This document shows, one piece after another, positions 52,999 through 61,924 of a DNA stretch of 64,000 nucleotides. Made by a program: the position numbers and the translations under genes. Origin of the DNA: Hoeflea_A sp965216535 (lineage in GTDB: Bacteria > Pseudomonadota > Alphaproteobacteria > Rhizobiales > Rhizobiaceae); the NCBI GenBank assembly GCA_965216535.1, contig OZ244175.1:3100001-3164000 (forward strand). Reading direction: 5' to 3'. The notes below the pieces were generated by a model. That model was not told the origin of the DNA and ran no database searches. It worked only from the letters and a program-made list of their open reading frames with translations. The stretch's first letter is position 1. Each line of letters opens with the position of its first letter.

Positions 52999-53043
52999 AA
53001 GTGCCCTTTGATGGCAGCCTGTGGCAGACGAACGAGGTAGGCC

Positions 53044-53805
53044 ATGGAGCAACTTGCAGGCAAACATGCATTGGTCACTGGCGGCGGCAGCGGCGTCGGC
53101 GCGACGATCGCATTGGCGCTGGCCGAGGCCGGGGCCTCCGTTACCATCACGGGGCGGCGAATGGAGGCGCTTCAGGAGGTGGCCGGGCAGTCGGACCGCC
53201 TGAGCGCGGCCGTCTGTGATGTCACCGATCCGGAGGCGGTCAACAGACTGTTTACGGGTTTGCAGGCGGACCATGGCGGGGCAGACATAATCATCCCCAA
53301 TGCCGGAGCTGCCGAAAGCCAGCCGATCTCCAAAATGACGCTGGACGATTGGAATGCGATGATCGGCGTCAACCTGACGGGCGTGTTTCTGACGATGCAG
53401 GCCGGGTTGGCCGGAATGATGGACAAGGGCTGGGGCCGCATTGTTTCGGTTGCCTCGGTGGCCGGCCTCAGGGGATATCCCTATGTCACGGCCTATTGCG
53501 CCGCAAAGCACGGCGTTGTGGGCCTGACCAAGGCTGCTGCTCTGGAGGTCGCCAGGACCGGTATTACCGTAAATGCTGTCTGCCCGGGATACACCCAGAC
53601 ACCGATGCTTGATCGGTCGATCGACAACATCGTGGAAAAGACGGGCCGCAGCCGCGCGGAGGCGATGAAGCCGCTGTTGCGGCAAAACCCGATGGGCCGC
53701 TTTATCGAGCCGGAGGAAGTGGCTCAAACCATCCTCTGGCTGTGCGGACCGCATTCCGGATCGATCACCGGGCAGGCGCTGTCGATCACGGGAGGGGAAG
53801 TATGA
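53044..53805 (+). CDS. SDR, probable 3-hydroxyacyl-CoA dehydrogenase
   Basis: A 253-residue classical SDR: cofactor motif TGGGSGVG, NAGAAES, and catalytic Y-x3-K in VTAYCAAKHGV. It resembles the SDR-type 3-hydroxyacyl-CoA/3-hydroxybutyrate dehydrogenases. It is the first gene of a MarR-enoyl-CoA hydratase-acyl-CoA dehydrogenase-CoA ligase-RidA operon and overlaps the MarR gene by 4 bp. It would oxidise the hydroxyacyl-CoA made by the hydratase. Confidence 0.78.
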   Translation: MEQLAGKHALVTGGGSGVGATIALALAEAGASVTITGRRMEALQEVAGQSDRLSAAVCDVTDPEAVNRLFTGLQADHGGADIIIPNAGAAESQPISKMTLDDWNAMIGVNLTGVFLTMQAGLAGMMDKGWGRIVSVASVAGLRGYPYVTAYCAAKHGVVGLTKAAALEVARTGITVNAVCPGYTQTPMLDRSIDNIVEKTGRSRAEAMKPLLRQNPMGRFIEPEEVAQTILWLCGPHSGSITGQALSITGGEV

Positions 53806-54278
53806 GTGACGCAACCCCGGATGCAGCCGATGTCATCGATCGCGACAAGCAACGGCTTAGGGTCTGGTTGAGACTTCTGAAGATCCAGCGTTTGATGGAG
53901 ACCGAGATCCGCGAACGGCTGAGGGTTGAATTCGCCACCACGCTGCCGCGTTTCGACGTGCTTGCCGCCCTTTACCGAGAGGAGAAGGGCCTGAAGATGA
54001 GCGAGCTGTCAACGGCACTGATGGTCTCGAACGGAAACGTCACCGGCATCGTCGAGCGGTTGGTATCGGACGGGCTGGTGATCCGTGTTCCCGTCAGCGG
54101 TGATCGCCGCGCCATGCTTGTTCGTCTGACTGAGAGGGGGCGCGCGTTTTTTGCCGAGATGGCAAGCACGCATGAGGGCTGGGTCAGTTCGATGCTGAGC
54201 TCCCTCAGCGACGACGAAACAGATGAGTTGTTCCAATTGCTCGACAGCGTAACGATTTCAGGAGGCGCATCCCAATGA
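53802..54278 (+). CDS. MarR-family transcriptional regulator
   Basis: A 158-residue winged-helix regulator: KGLKMSELSTALMVSNGNVT forms the recognition helix-turn-helix and DRRAMLVRLTERGRAFF is the wing, both typical of MarR. It is embedded in the operon, overlapping genes on both sides by 4 bp, so it is probably an autoregulated repressor relieved by the aromatic or acyl-CoA ligand. The palindrome at 52983 is a candidate operator. Confidence 0.86.
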   Translation: MSDATPDAADVIDRDKQRLRVWLRLLKIQRLMETEIRERLRVEFATTLPRFDVLAALYREEKGLKMSELSTALMVSNGNVTGIVERLVSDGLVIRVPVSGDRRAMLVRLTERGRAFFAEMASTHEGWVSSMLSSLSDDETDELFQLLDSVTISGGASQ

Positions 54279-55087
54279 GTTCCATGGCCGGACTTTCACC
54301 GGAACATTTCGAGTGGCGCATGGAAGGGCGCGTGGCCGTCATTCGGCTGACGAGGCCGGAGCGCAAGAACCCGCTGACCTTCGACAGCTATGCCGAGCTG
54401 CGCGATTGTTTTCGCGCCATGACGTATGCGGATGATGTCGATGCCGTCGTTTTTGCCTCCAACGGCGGCAACTTCTGTTCCGGCGGCGATGTGCATGACA
54501 TTATCGGTCCACTGCTCGACCGGGACATGAAGGGATTGCTGGAATTCACCCGCATGACCGGCGATCTGGTCAAGGCGATGGTGGGATGCGGCAGACCAAT
54601 CATTGCCGCGATCGATGGCGTCTGCGTGGGCGCCGGCGCCATCATCGCCATGGCGTCCGATATCCGCTATGCGACACCGGAGGCGAAGACGGCTTTCCTC
54701 TTCACCCGGGTCGGGCTTGCCGGCTGTGACATGGGCGCCTGCGCCATTCTCCCGCGCATTATTGGCCAGGGCAGGGCTTCGGAACTGCTGTACACCGGTC
54801 GCTCCATGTCCGCCGAAGAGGGTGAGCGGTGGGGCTTCCACAATCGCCTTGTGGACGCCGCGGAACTGGAATCGGAAGCCATTGCATTGGCGACAAAGCT
54901 CGCCGCCGGGCCGAATTTCGGCCACATGATGACCAAGACCATGCTGAAGCAGGAATGGGCCATGTCGATCGATGAAGCCATCGAGGCGGAGGCTCAGGCT
55001 CAGGCCATTTGCATGCAGACGGAGGACTTTCGTCGCGCCTACAATGCCTTCGTTGCCAAGCAGAAGCCTGCTTTCGAGGGCAATTGA
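54275..55087 (+). CDS. enoyl-CoA hydratase/isomerase family protein
   Basis: A 270-residue crotonase-fold protein. The oxyanion-hole segments are VFASNGGNFCSGGDVHD and GVCVGAGAIIAMASDIRYA, and LFTRVGLAGCDMGACAILPR follows. It belongs to the group found in 2-aminobenzoyl-CoA and related clusters. It overlaps the MarR gene by 4 bp. Probable hydration of an unsaturated, perhaps alicyclic, CoA thioester. Confidence 0.82.
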   Translation: MSSMAGLSPEHFEWRMEGRVAVIRLTRPERKNPLTFDSYAELRDCFRAMTYADDVDAVVFASNGGNFCSGGDVHDIIGPLLDRDMKGLLEFTRMTGDLVKAMVGCGRPIIAAIDGVCVGAGAIIAMASDIRYATPEAKTAFLFTRVGLAGCDMGACAILPRIIGQGRASELLYTGRSMSAEEGERWGFHNRLVDAAELESEAIALATKLAAGPNFGHMMTKTMLKQEWAMSIDEAIEAEAQAQAICMQTEDFRRAYNAFVAKQKPAFEGN

Positions 55088-55089
55088 CC

Positions 55090-56259
55090 ATGGCCGACCG
55101 TAGCTTTCTCGACTGGCCATTCTTTGAGGAGCGGCACGCCATCTTTCGGGATGCGCTGGACGCCTGGGCCGGCCGGAACCTCACCGATCTCGACCACTCT
55201 GATCTCGACAGTTGCTGCCGCGACATCGCCGAAAGACTGGGGTCGGCGGACTGGCTGCTGCACACGGCTGTCGACCCCCGGGATCGTGACAGGCCGCTGG
55301 ACGTCCGCTCGCTTTGCCTGACGAGGGAAACGCTGGCGCGGCACGACGGTCTGGCAGACTTCGTCTTCGCCATGCAGGGTCTCGGCACCGGGACAATCTC
55401 CTTCTTCGGTTCGCCGGAACAGCAGGCGCGCTGGTTGCCCGAGACACGCCGTGGCAAGGCGCTGTCGGCTTTTGCGCTGTCTGAGCCCCGCTCCGGATCC
55501 GATGTCGCCAATATGGACATGACTGCCGTCGCCGACGGTGGCGACTACGTGCTCAATGGCGAAAAAACCTGGATCTCCAATGGCGGCATTGCCGATGTCT
55601 ATACGGTGTTCGCACGCACCGGCGAGGCACCAGGTGCAAAAGGCATCAGTGCCTTCATCGTTCCGGCCGATACACCGGGGCTGACCATCGCAGAGCGCCT
55701 GGAGGCCGTTGCGCCGCATCCGCTTGCACGGCTGGCTTTCGAGGATTGCCGTGTTCCGGCCGACGCCATGATCGGCCAGCCGGGGGCGGGCTTTCGCATG
55801 GCCATGACGGTGCTCGACACGTTCCGGCCGACCGTCGGTGCGGCCGCGCTCGGTTTTGCCCGCCGGGCGCTGGATGAAACGGTGCAACGGGCCGCGTCGC
55901 GCGAACTCTTTGGTGCGCCGCTGGCCGAACTGCAGATGGTTCAGGGTCACATCGCCGACATGGCCCTCGATATCGATGCCGCGGCATTGCTCATCTACCG
56001 GGCCGCCTGGGCCAAGGACAGCGGGGCTGTTCGCATCACCCGCGAGGCGGCGATGGCGAAGCTCTACGCCACGGATCGGGCGCAGTCGGTGATCGACAAG
56101 GCGGTACAGATCCATGGCGGGGACGGTGTGCGCAAGGGTCATGTTATCGAAAGCCTTTATCGGGAGATCCGCGCTCTCAGGATTTATGAAGGCGCTTCGG
56201 ACGTGCAGAAGGTCATCATTGCGCGTCAGGCGCTCGCTTCGGCAGGAGGTGCATCATGA
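55090..56259 (+). CDS. acyl-CoA dehydrogenase
   Basis: A 389-residue FAD acyl-CoA dehydrogenase. FALSEPRSGSDVANMDMTA and NGEKTWISNGGIAD bind FAD, and the C-terminal QIHGGDGVRKGHVIESLYRE contains the catalytic-region glutamate near IYEGASDVQK. ATG 55090 follows the hydratase stop by 2 bp; the open frame to 55009 overlaps the hydratase. The ligase gene overlaps its end by 4 bp. Likely desaturates the CoA thioester made by the ligase. Confidence 0.86.
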   Translation: MADRSFLDWPFFEERHAIFRDALDAWAGRNLTDLDHSDLDSCCRDIAERLGSADWLLHTAVDPRDRDRPLDVRSLCLTRETLARHDGLADFVFAMQGLGTGTISFFGSPEQQARWLPETRRGKALSAFALSEPRSGSDVANMDMTAVADGGDYVLNGEKTWISNGGIADVYTVFARTGEAPGAKGISAFIVPADTPGLTIAERLEAVAPHPLARLAFEDCRVPADAMIGQPGAGFRMAMTVLDTFRPTVGAAALGFARRALDETVQRAASRELFGAPLAELQMVQGHIADMALDIDAAALLIYRAAWAKDSGAVRITREAAMAKLYATDRAQSVIDKAVQIHGGDGVRKGHVIESLYREIRALRIYEGASDVQKVIIARQALASAGGAS

Positions 56260-57887
56260 CGCAGATTACGCTCGGTCCGACCGCCCACACGGACACGTTC
56301 GCCCGGGACAACCTGCCACCATTCGTGCAGTGGCCGGATATCAGTCTGGATGGTTTCGACTATCCCGATCATCTCAACGTCGGTGTGGAATTGACCGATG
56401 CCATGGTCGCAAAGGGGTTTGGCGACCACACGGCATTGATCGGCAACGGCCGTCGGCGAACCTACAAGGAACTTGCCGACTGGACCAATCGCATTGCCCA
56501 TGCGCTGATCGAAGATTACGGCGTCAAACCCGGCAACCGGGTGCTGATCCGATCAGCCAATAATCCGGCCATGGTCGCCTGCTGGCTGGCTGCGTCCAAG
56601 GCAGGCGCGGTCGTGGTCAACACCATGCCCATGCTGAGAGCGGCCGAACTTGGCAAGATCGTCGACAAGGCCGAGATCACGCTGGCGCTTTGCGACACGC
56701 GGCTGATGGACGAGCTGGTCAGTTGCGCCAAGGACAGCGGTTTTCTGCAGAAGGTCGTTGGTTTCGACGGCACCGCCAATCACGACGCCGAACTGGACCG
56801 CATTGCGCTGAACAAGCCGGTGCTGTTCGAGGCCGTTCAGACCGGTCGGGACGATGTGGCCCTGCTTGGATTCACCTCCGGTACCACCGGGGAACCGAAA
56901 GCGACCATGCATTTCCACCGCGACCTGCTGATCATCGCTGACGGGTATGCAAAGGAGGTGCTGGGCGTCACACCGGAGGACATCTTCATCGGCTCACCGC
57001 CGCTGGCCTTCACGTTCGGACTGGGTGGCCTGGCCATCTTCCCGCTTCGCTTCGGTGCCGCTGCGACGCTTCTTGAGAGCGCTACGCCGCCCAATATGAT
57101 CGAGATCATTCAGACCTATAAGGCAACGATCTGCTTCACCGCGCCGACCGCCTATCGCGCCATGCTGGCTGCGATGGAAGAGGGCGCCGACCTGTCGTCG
57201 CTTCGCATGGCCGTGTCGGCGGGCGAAACCCTGCCGCCGCCAGTCTATGACGCCTGGATGGCAAAAACCGGCAAGCCGCTTCTCGATGGCATCGGTGCGA
57301 CCGAGATGCTGCACATCTTCATCTCCAACCGCCTCGGCCATTCGGCAGCCGGCGCGACCGGCACACCGGTCACCGGCTACGAGGCCCGGATCGTTGACGA
57401 GGACATGAATGAAGTGCCGCATGGAGAACCCGGAAAGCTGGCTGTTCGCGGTCCGACGGGTTGCCGCTATCTGAACGATGAACGGCAAAAGGGGTATGTG
57501 CGTGACGGCTGGAACCTCACCGGCGACACCTTCATGGAGGACGACGGTGGCGTTTTCCACTTCCTGGCCCGGTCCGACGACATGATCATCTCGTCCGGCT
57601 ACAACATTGCCGGTCCCGAGGTCGAGGCGGCGCTACTGGCGCATTCGGATGTTGCGGAATGTGGTGTCATCGGAGCGGCTGACAGCGAGCGCGGCCAAAT
57701 CGTCCAGGCACATGTCGTGCTGGTCGAGGGCGCGGCGGCAGACGCGGACACCGTCAAGCGGTTGCAGGATCATGTCAAGGCGACCATTGCACCCTACAAA
57801 TACCCGCGGTCGATCAAATTCATCGATGCCCTGCCGAAAACGCAGACGGGCAAGATCCAGCGTTTTCGCCTGAAGGCTGAAAACTGA
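56256..57887 (+). CDS. AMP-dependent CoA ligase, benzoate/2-aminobenzoate type
   Basis: A 543-residue acyl-adenylate-forming ligase. The ATP motif is LGFTSGTTGEPKATMHFHRD, followed by DGIGATEMLHIFIS, TGDTFMEDDGGVFHFLARSDD and the C-terminal catalytic lysine in PKTQTGKIQRF. The GATEMLHIF core is characteristic of the benzoate-CoA/2-aminobenzoate-CoA ligase branch. It activates an aromatic acid for the operon's other enzymes. The exact acid (anthranilate, benzoate, salicylate) cannot be set from sequence by eye. Confidence 0.83.
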   Translation: MTQITLGPTAHTDTFARDNLPPFVQWPDISLDGFDYPDHLNVGVELTDAMVAKGFGDHTALIGNGRRRTYKELADWTNRIAHALIEDYGVKPGNRVLIRSANNPAMVACWLAASKAGAVVVNTMPMLRAAELGKIVDKAEITLALCDTRLMDELVSCAKDSGFLQKVVGFDGTANHDAELDRIALNKPVLFEAVQTGRDDVALLGFTSGTTGEPKATMHFHRDLLIIADGYAKEVLGVTPEDIFIGSPPLAFTFGLGGLAIFPLRFGAAATLLESATPPNMIEIIQTYKATICFTAPTAYRAMLAAMEEGADLSSLRMAVSAGETLPPPVYDAWMAKTGKPLLDGIGATEMLHIFISNRLGHSAAGATGTPVTGYEARIVDEDMNEVPHGEPGKLAVRGPTGCRYLNDERQKGYVRDGWNLTGDTFMEDDGGVFHFLARSDDMIISSGYNIAGPEVEAALLAHSDVAECGVIGAADSERGQIVQAHVVLVEGAAADADTVKRLQDHVKATIAPYKYPRSIKFIDALPKTQTGKIQRFRLKAEN

Positions 57888-57903
57888 ACCTCTCAGGAAA
57901 GGC

Positions 57904-58308
57904 GTGATTTTGGATATTTTGCAACCACCCGGCTGGAAGCCGGCAAAGGGCTACGCGAACGGCATCCGGGCCGCGGGCACGCTTGTCGTCACCGGAGGTC
58001 AGATCGGCTGGAATGCCAACCAGGAATTCGAGAGTGACGACTTCGTCGTGCAGTGCGAACAGACCTTGCGCAACATCGTCGACATCCTCAAGGAGGCGGA
58101 AGCCGGGCCGGAGCATATTGTTCGTCTGACCTGGTACATCACCGACCGGCTCGAATACCTGGCATGCCAGAGGGATCTGGGAGCGGCCTACCGTCGCGTC
58201 ATGGGCCGGCACTTTCCCGCGATGGCAGTGGTCCAGGTCACGTCGCTGATGGAGGCGCGGGCCAAGGTCGAGATCGAGGCGACCGCGGTGGTGCCGCCCA
58301 AGCAGTAG
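57904..58308 (+). CDS. RidA-family (YjgF/UK114) protein
   Basis: A 134-residue RidA-superfamily protein starting at GTG 57904 after AGGAAAGG. Typical features are GTLVVTGGQIGWNANQEF, VRLTWYITDRLEYL and the C-terminal RAKVEIEATAVV with the conserved arginine-to-alanine/aliphatic region. RidA proteins hydrolyse reactive enamine/imine intermediates. As last gene of the aminobenzoate-like operon it may deaminate an enamine formed after ring reduction. Ends 10 bp from the convergent iolB. Confidence 0.83.
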   Translation: MILDILQPPGWKPAKGYANGIRAAGTLVVTGGQIGWNANQEFESDDFVVQCEQTLRNIVDILKEAEAGPEHIVRLTWYITDRLEYLACQRDLGAAYRRVMGRHFPAMAVVQVTSLMEARAKVEIEATAVVPPKQ

Positions 58309-58318
58309 CGGTTTCCGC

Positions 58319-59119
58319 TTACGTCGCTTCGAACAGCCATTCGTGTTCGGTTGCGTTGTGGAACTTCCAGGTTCGCTTAGGACCGGCCATGACGTTCAGG
58401 TAGTAGAGATCGTAGCCGTGACATGCCGCGCAGGGATGGTAGCCGCGCGGCACCAGGGTGACGTCGCCATCCTCGACCGCCATCGACTCGTCCAGTGACC
58501 GGTCGTCCGTATAGACACGCTGAAAGCCGAATCCCTGTGGCGGGTTGAGGCGATGATAGTAGGTTTCCTCAAGCAGCGATTCATGCGGCAGGTTGTCCTG
58601 ATCGTGCTTGTGCGGCGGGTAGGATGATGTGTGTCCGCCCGGGGTGATTACTTCCACGACCAGAAGAGACTGAGCCGGCTGATCCTCCGGAAGGATGTTG
58701 GTCACGTAGCGCGTGTTTGTGCCGTGGCCGCGGGTTTCCTTGCTAAGATCTTCAGACCGGATCAGCCGTGGCGGCAGCGATCCTTCGGAGTCCGGCGCCG
58801 AGCATACCGCCAGTTCCATTTCGGTTTCCGCCGTCACCGTCCAGTCGGTGTGGGCTGGAACGTAGATGGCTGCCGGCACGCCCTCGAAGGGTGACATGCG
58901 CTTGCCGAGACTGCCGAAGTCCTCATCCCCGGCCCGGGCAGTGCCCTTGCCAGTGACATAAACCAGGCAAACCTCGCGGTCGCCCGTGTTGTTGCTGACG
59001 GTTTCGCCCGCCTGTAGTCGATGCATGTCAAAACCGACATAATCCCAACCGGCGCTGTCCGGCGTGATGTGGGTAATGCGGCCGTGCTTGCCCTCGGGCT
59101 TCACCAGCAGTTTCGACAT
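58319..59119 (-). CDS. iolB: 5-deoxy-glucuronate isomerase
   Basis: A 266-residue bicupin protein of the IolB family: YPPHKHDQDNLPHESLLEET supplies metal-binding His/Glu and GYHPCAACHGYDLYYLNVMAG is the C-terminal signature. It isomerises 5-deoxy-D-glucuronate to 5-dehydro-2-deoxy-D-gluconate in myo-inositol catabolism. It is the last gene of the minus-strand iolC-iolD-iolE-iolB operon. Confidence 0.94.
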   Translation of the reverse strand: MSKLLVKPEGKHGRITHITPDSAGWDYVGFDMHRLQAGETVSNNTGDREVCLVYVTGKGTARAGDEDFGSLGKRMSPFEGVPAAIYVPAHTDWTVTAETEMELAVCSAPDSEGSLPPRLIRSEDLSKETRGHGTNTRYVTNILPEDQPAQSLLVVEVITPGGHTSSYPPHKHDQDNLPHESLLEETYYHRLNPPQGFGFQRVYTDDRSLDESMAVEDGDVTLVPRGYHPCAACHGYDLYYLNVMAGPKRTWKFHNATEHEWLFEAT

Positions 59120-59142
59120 GATCGGTTCCTCAGAAAGATGCG

Positions 59143-60039
59143 TTATTGTCCCAAACCGGCGGCACCGGCCATGGTGCGAAGAGCCTTAAGGCCCATGCGC
59201 TGATAGTGCAATGGATCGCGCACGGCTGAATCCTGTTCGGCCTCGATGACAAGCCATCCCTGATAGCCGTTAGCGGCCAGGACCGAGAGCACCGGAGCAA
59301 AGTCGACGGCGCCCTCATCGTCCCCAGGCACCGTGAACACGCCGCGTCGGACCCCCTCGAGGAAGCTCAGGTCTTCGTCCCACACCTGTTGCATGACGTC
59401 GCCGCGCACGTTCTTGGCATGGAAATGCAGAATGCGGTCGGCGTGGCGTTTGGCCAGCGCCTCGGGATCGCCTCCTCCGAAATGCGCGTGGCCCGTGTCG
59501 AGCAGCAGCTTGGTGGCCGGGCCGGTCATGGCCATGAAGCGGTCGATTTCCTCCTCGCTCTGCACCACCGTGCCCATGTGGTGATGGTAGACGAGGTCAA
59601 TGCCCTGGTCGCGGCAAACCTGGGCGATCTCTTCGACTGCTGCGGTGAAGTGCCGCCACTCGTCGGGCGACAGAACCGGTTTTTGCGACAGCGCAATATC
59701 ATCGCGGCCGTGGATGGCGTTGGATGTTTCGCAGGCGATGCAGACGGTGCTGCCATGCGCCTTGAGAAGGTCGAGCTGCGGCTGAATCGCTGCCTTTTCC
59801 GCCTCGACGTCCCGGTCGAGCAGGTTGAGCGAATACCAGCCCGATACGAATGTCAGACCGAAAGGGTCCAGCGTTTGGCGCAGGGCTTCGGGATCATCGG
59901 GCATCCGGTGACCCTTCTCGATGCCATCGAAGCCGATATCAGAGGCTTCGCGCAGGCATTGCTCCAGGCTGATATGGGCGCCAATGCTGCGGTCGTCGTC
60001 ATTGGTCCAGGCTATGGGGTTAGTGCCGTAACGTATCAT
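59143..60039 (-). CDS. iolE: myo-inosose-2 dehydratase
   Basis: A 298-residue TIM-barrel protein beginning MIRYGTNPIAWTNDDD, typical of IolE. Metal ligands are visible in LVYHHHMGTVV, LLDTGHAHFGG and LHFHAKNVR. It dehydrates scyllo-inosose to 3D-trihydroxycyclohexane-1,2-dione, the IolD substrate. ATG 60039 follows CAGGA; the frame to 60120 overlaps iolD. Confidence 0.93.
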   Translation of the reverse strand: MIRYGTNPIAWTNDDDRSIGAHISLEQCLREASDIGFDGIEKGHRMPDDPEALRQTLDPFGLTFVSGWYSLNLLDRDVEAEKAAIQPQLDLLKAHGSTVCIACETSNAIHGRDDIALSQKPVLSPDEWRHFTAAVEEIAQVCRDQGIDLVYHHHMGTVVQSEEEIDRFMAMTGPATKLLLDTGHAHFGGGDPEALAKRHADRILHFHAKNVRGDVMQQVWDEDLSFLEGVRRGVFTVPGDDEGAVDFAPVLSVLAANGYQGWLVIEAEQDSAVRDPLHYQRMGLKALRTMAGAAGLGQ

Positions 60040-60061
60040 CGGGTGCGTCCTGAGTGTCAGT

Positions 60062-61894
60062 CTAAATCTGATCCTTGCGGGCCGTTTCATAGGCCGCGCG
60101 GGCATCGCGCACCTGGGCACGCTCGCTCACTTCCGGGACGGCAACATCCCACCAATGGCCGCCCTGGTCAGTGGAGATCAGCGGGTCGGTATCGATGACG
60201 ATCACCGTGGTGCGATCGTTCTCACGCGCTCGCTTGACCGCGCTTTCGAGGTCTGCGATGGACTCAACCTTCTTTGCGATCGCTCCGAGGCTCTCGGCGT
60301 GAGCGCGAAAATCGATATCGGGAAGAGTCACATGCTGCGTATCCTTCAACAGATTGTTGAAGTTGGCGCCGCCTGTGCCCATCTGCAGCCGGTTGATGCA
60401 GCCGAACCCGCGATTGTCGAGCACGACGAGGATCAGTTTCGCCCCTAGCATCAGCGAAGTGGCGATTTCGGAGTTGAGCATCAGGTAGGACCCGTCGCCT
60501 ACCATGACCACGACTTCGTCATTGGGGCGCGCCATTTTGACGCCAAGACCGCCGGCGATCTCATAGCCCATGCAGGAGAAACCGTACTCGAGGTGATAGG
60601 AACCAGGCGCGTCTGCGTTCCAGAGCTTGTGCAGTTCGCCCGGGAGCCCACCGGCGGCACAGACAAGCACGGAATTGTCGTCCAGACTGCGCTGAACGGC
60701 ACCAATCACTTGGGCATCAGAAGGCAGCGGCGCATTGTCAGCGGCAGTCACCGTCGCGACATCCGCGTTCCAGGCAGCCTTGAGGTCCGAGATGTTGGAT
60801 CCGGGAGCCCGCCACTCGCCAAGTGAATTGGAGAGAGCCACCAGGCCGGCGCGGGCATCACACACCAGCGGAAGCGCGTCCTGTTTGCCGGCATCGAAGG
60901 GCTGAACGTTGAGGCCCAGGATGCGGAAGTCCGGGTCCTTGAACAGCGCCCAGGAACCCGTCGTGAAGTCCTGGAGCCGGGTGCCCACCGCCAGGACCAC
61001 ATCGGCGTCCGCGGCCAGGGTGTTGGCAGCCGACGTGCCGGTGACACCGATGGCTCCGGCAGACAGTGGATGATCATCCGGGAGTGCTGACTTGCCGGCC
61101 TGGGTCATGGCGACCGGAATGTCGTGAGTTTCGGCAAACTCTTGCAGAGTGTCGCAGGCTTCGGAATAGAGAACGCCGCCGCCGGCGACGATGAGCGGGC
61201 GCTGGGCGCTGGCCAGAGCGGCCTTGGCCGACTGCAACTCCTGCCGATCCGGTTCGATACGGCGCGGCATCCAGATGCGTTCCTCGAAAAGACCGGTGGG
61301 ATAGTCATAGGCCTCCGCCTGAACATCCTGGCAGAGGCTCAGCGTCACCGGTCCGCAATCGGCCGGATCGGTCAGAACCTGCATCGTGCGTCTGAGCGCC
61401 GGAATGATCTGTTCTGGACGCGTGATACGGTCGAAATAGCGCGACACGGGTCGCAGGCAGTCGTTGGCGGAAACCGTACCGTCGCCAAAATCCTCGACCT
61501 GTTGCAGAACCGGGTCCGGAATGCGGTTGGCAAACACGTCTCCGGGCAACAACAGGACCGGCAGGCGGTTCACATGGGCAACACCTGCGGCGGTTACCAG
61601 ATTGAGAGCGCCCGGACCGATTGATGTCGTGCAAGCCATCATGCGGCGGCGGAAGTTTGCTTTCGCATAGGCGATGGCTGCATGCGCCATGGCTTGTTCA
61701 TTGTGGGCGCGATAGGTCGGCAGGTCGTCTCGGTGCTGATAGAGGGCTTCTCCCAGACCGGCGACATTGCCGTGTCCGAATATGGCCCACACGCCTCCGA
61801 AGATGGGCACTGTCTCCTCGTCAATCCGGGTTTTCTGATTGGCCAGGAACCGGGCGACGGCCTGGGCCATGGTAAGTCTTACGGTTTGTGCCAT
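60062..61894 (-). CDS. iolD: 3D-(3,5/4)-trihydroxycyclohexane-1,2-dione hydrolase
   Basis: A 610-residue ThDP-dependent hydrolase that opens the trihydroxycyclohexanedione ring to 5-deoxyglucuronate. N-terminal MAQTVRLTMAQAVARFLANQ, PIFGGVWAIFGHGNVAGLGE, the MACTTSIGPGALNLVTAAG segment and the ThDP-binding GDGSYLMLNSEIATS motif identify IolD. It is 30 bp downstream of iolC and 22 bp upstream of iolE. Confidence 0.95.
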   Translation of the reverse strand: MAQTVRLTMAQAVARFLANQKTRIDEETVPIFGGVWAIFGHGNVAGLGEALYQHRDDLPTYRAHNEQAMAHAAIAYAKANFRRRMMACTTSIGPGALNLVTAAGVAHVNRLPVLLLPGDVFANRIPDPVLQQVEDFGDGTVSANDCLRPVSRYFDRITRPEQIIPALRRTMQVLTDPADCGPVTLSLCQDVQAEAYDYPTGLFEERIWMPRRIEPDRQELQSAKAALASAQRPLIVAGGGVLYSEACDTLQEFAETHDIPVAMTQAGKSALPDDHPLSAGAIGVTGTSAANTLAADADVVLAVGTRLQDFTTGSWALFKDPDFRILGLNVQPFDAGKQDALPLVCDARAGLVALSNSLGEWRAPGSNISDLKAAWNADVATVTAADNAPLPSDAQVIGAVQRSLDDNSVLVCAAGGLPGELHKLWNADAPGSYHLEYGFSCMGYEIAGGLGVKMARPNDEVVVMVGDGSYLMLNSEIATSLMLGAKLILVVLDNRGFGCINRLQMGTGGANFNNLLKDTQHVTLPDIDFRAHAESLGAIAKKVESIADLESAVKRARENDRTTVIVIDTDPLISTDQGGHWWDVAVPEVSERAQVRDARAAYETARKDQI

Positions 61895-61924
61895 CGGAGT
61901 GCTCCGCTTGTCGGCGTCAATTGA

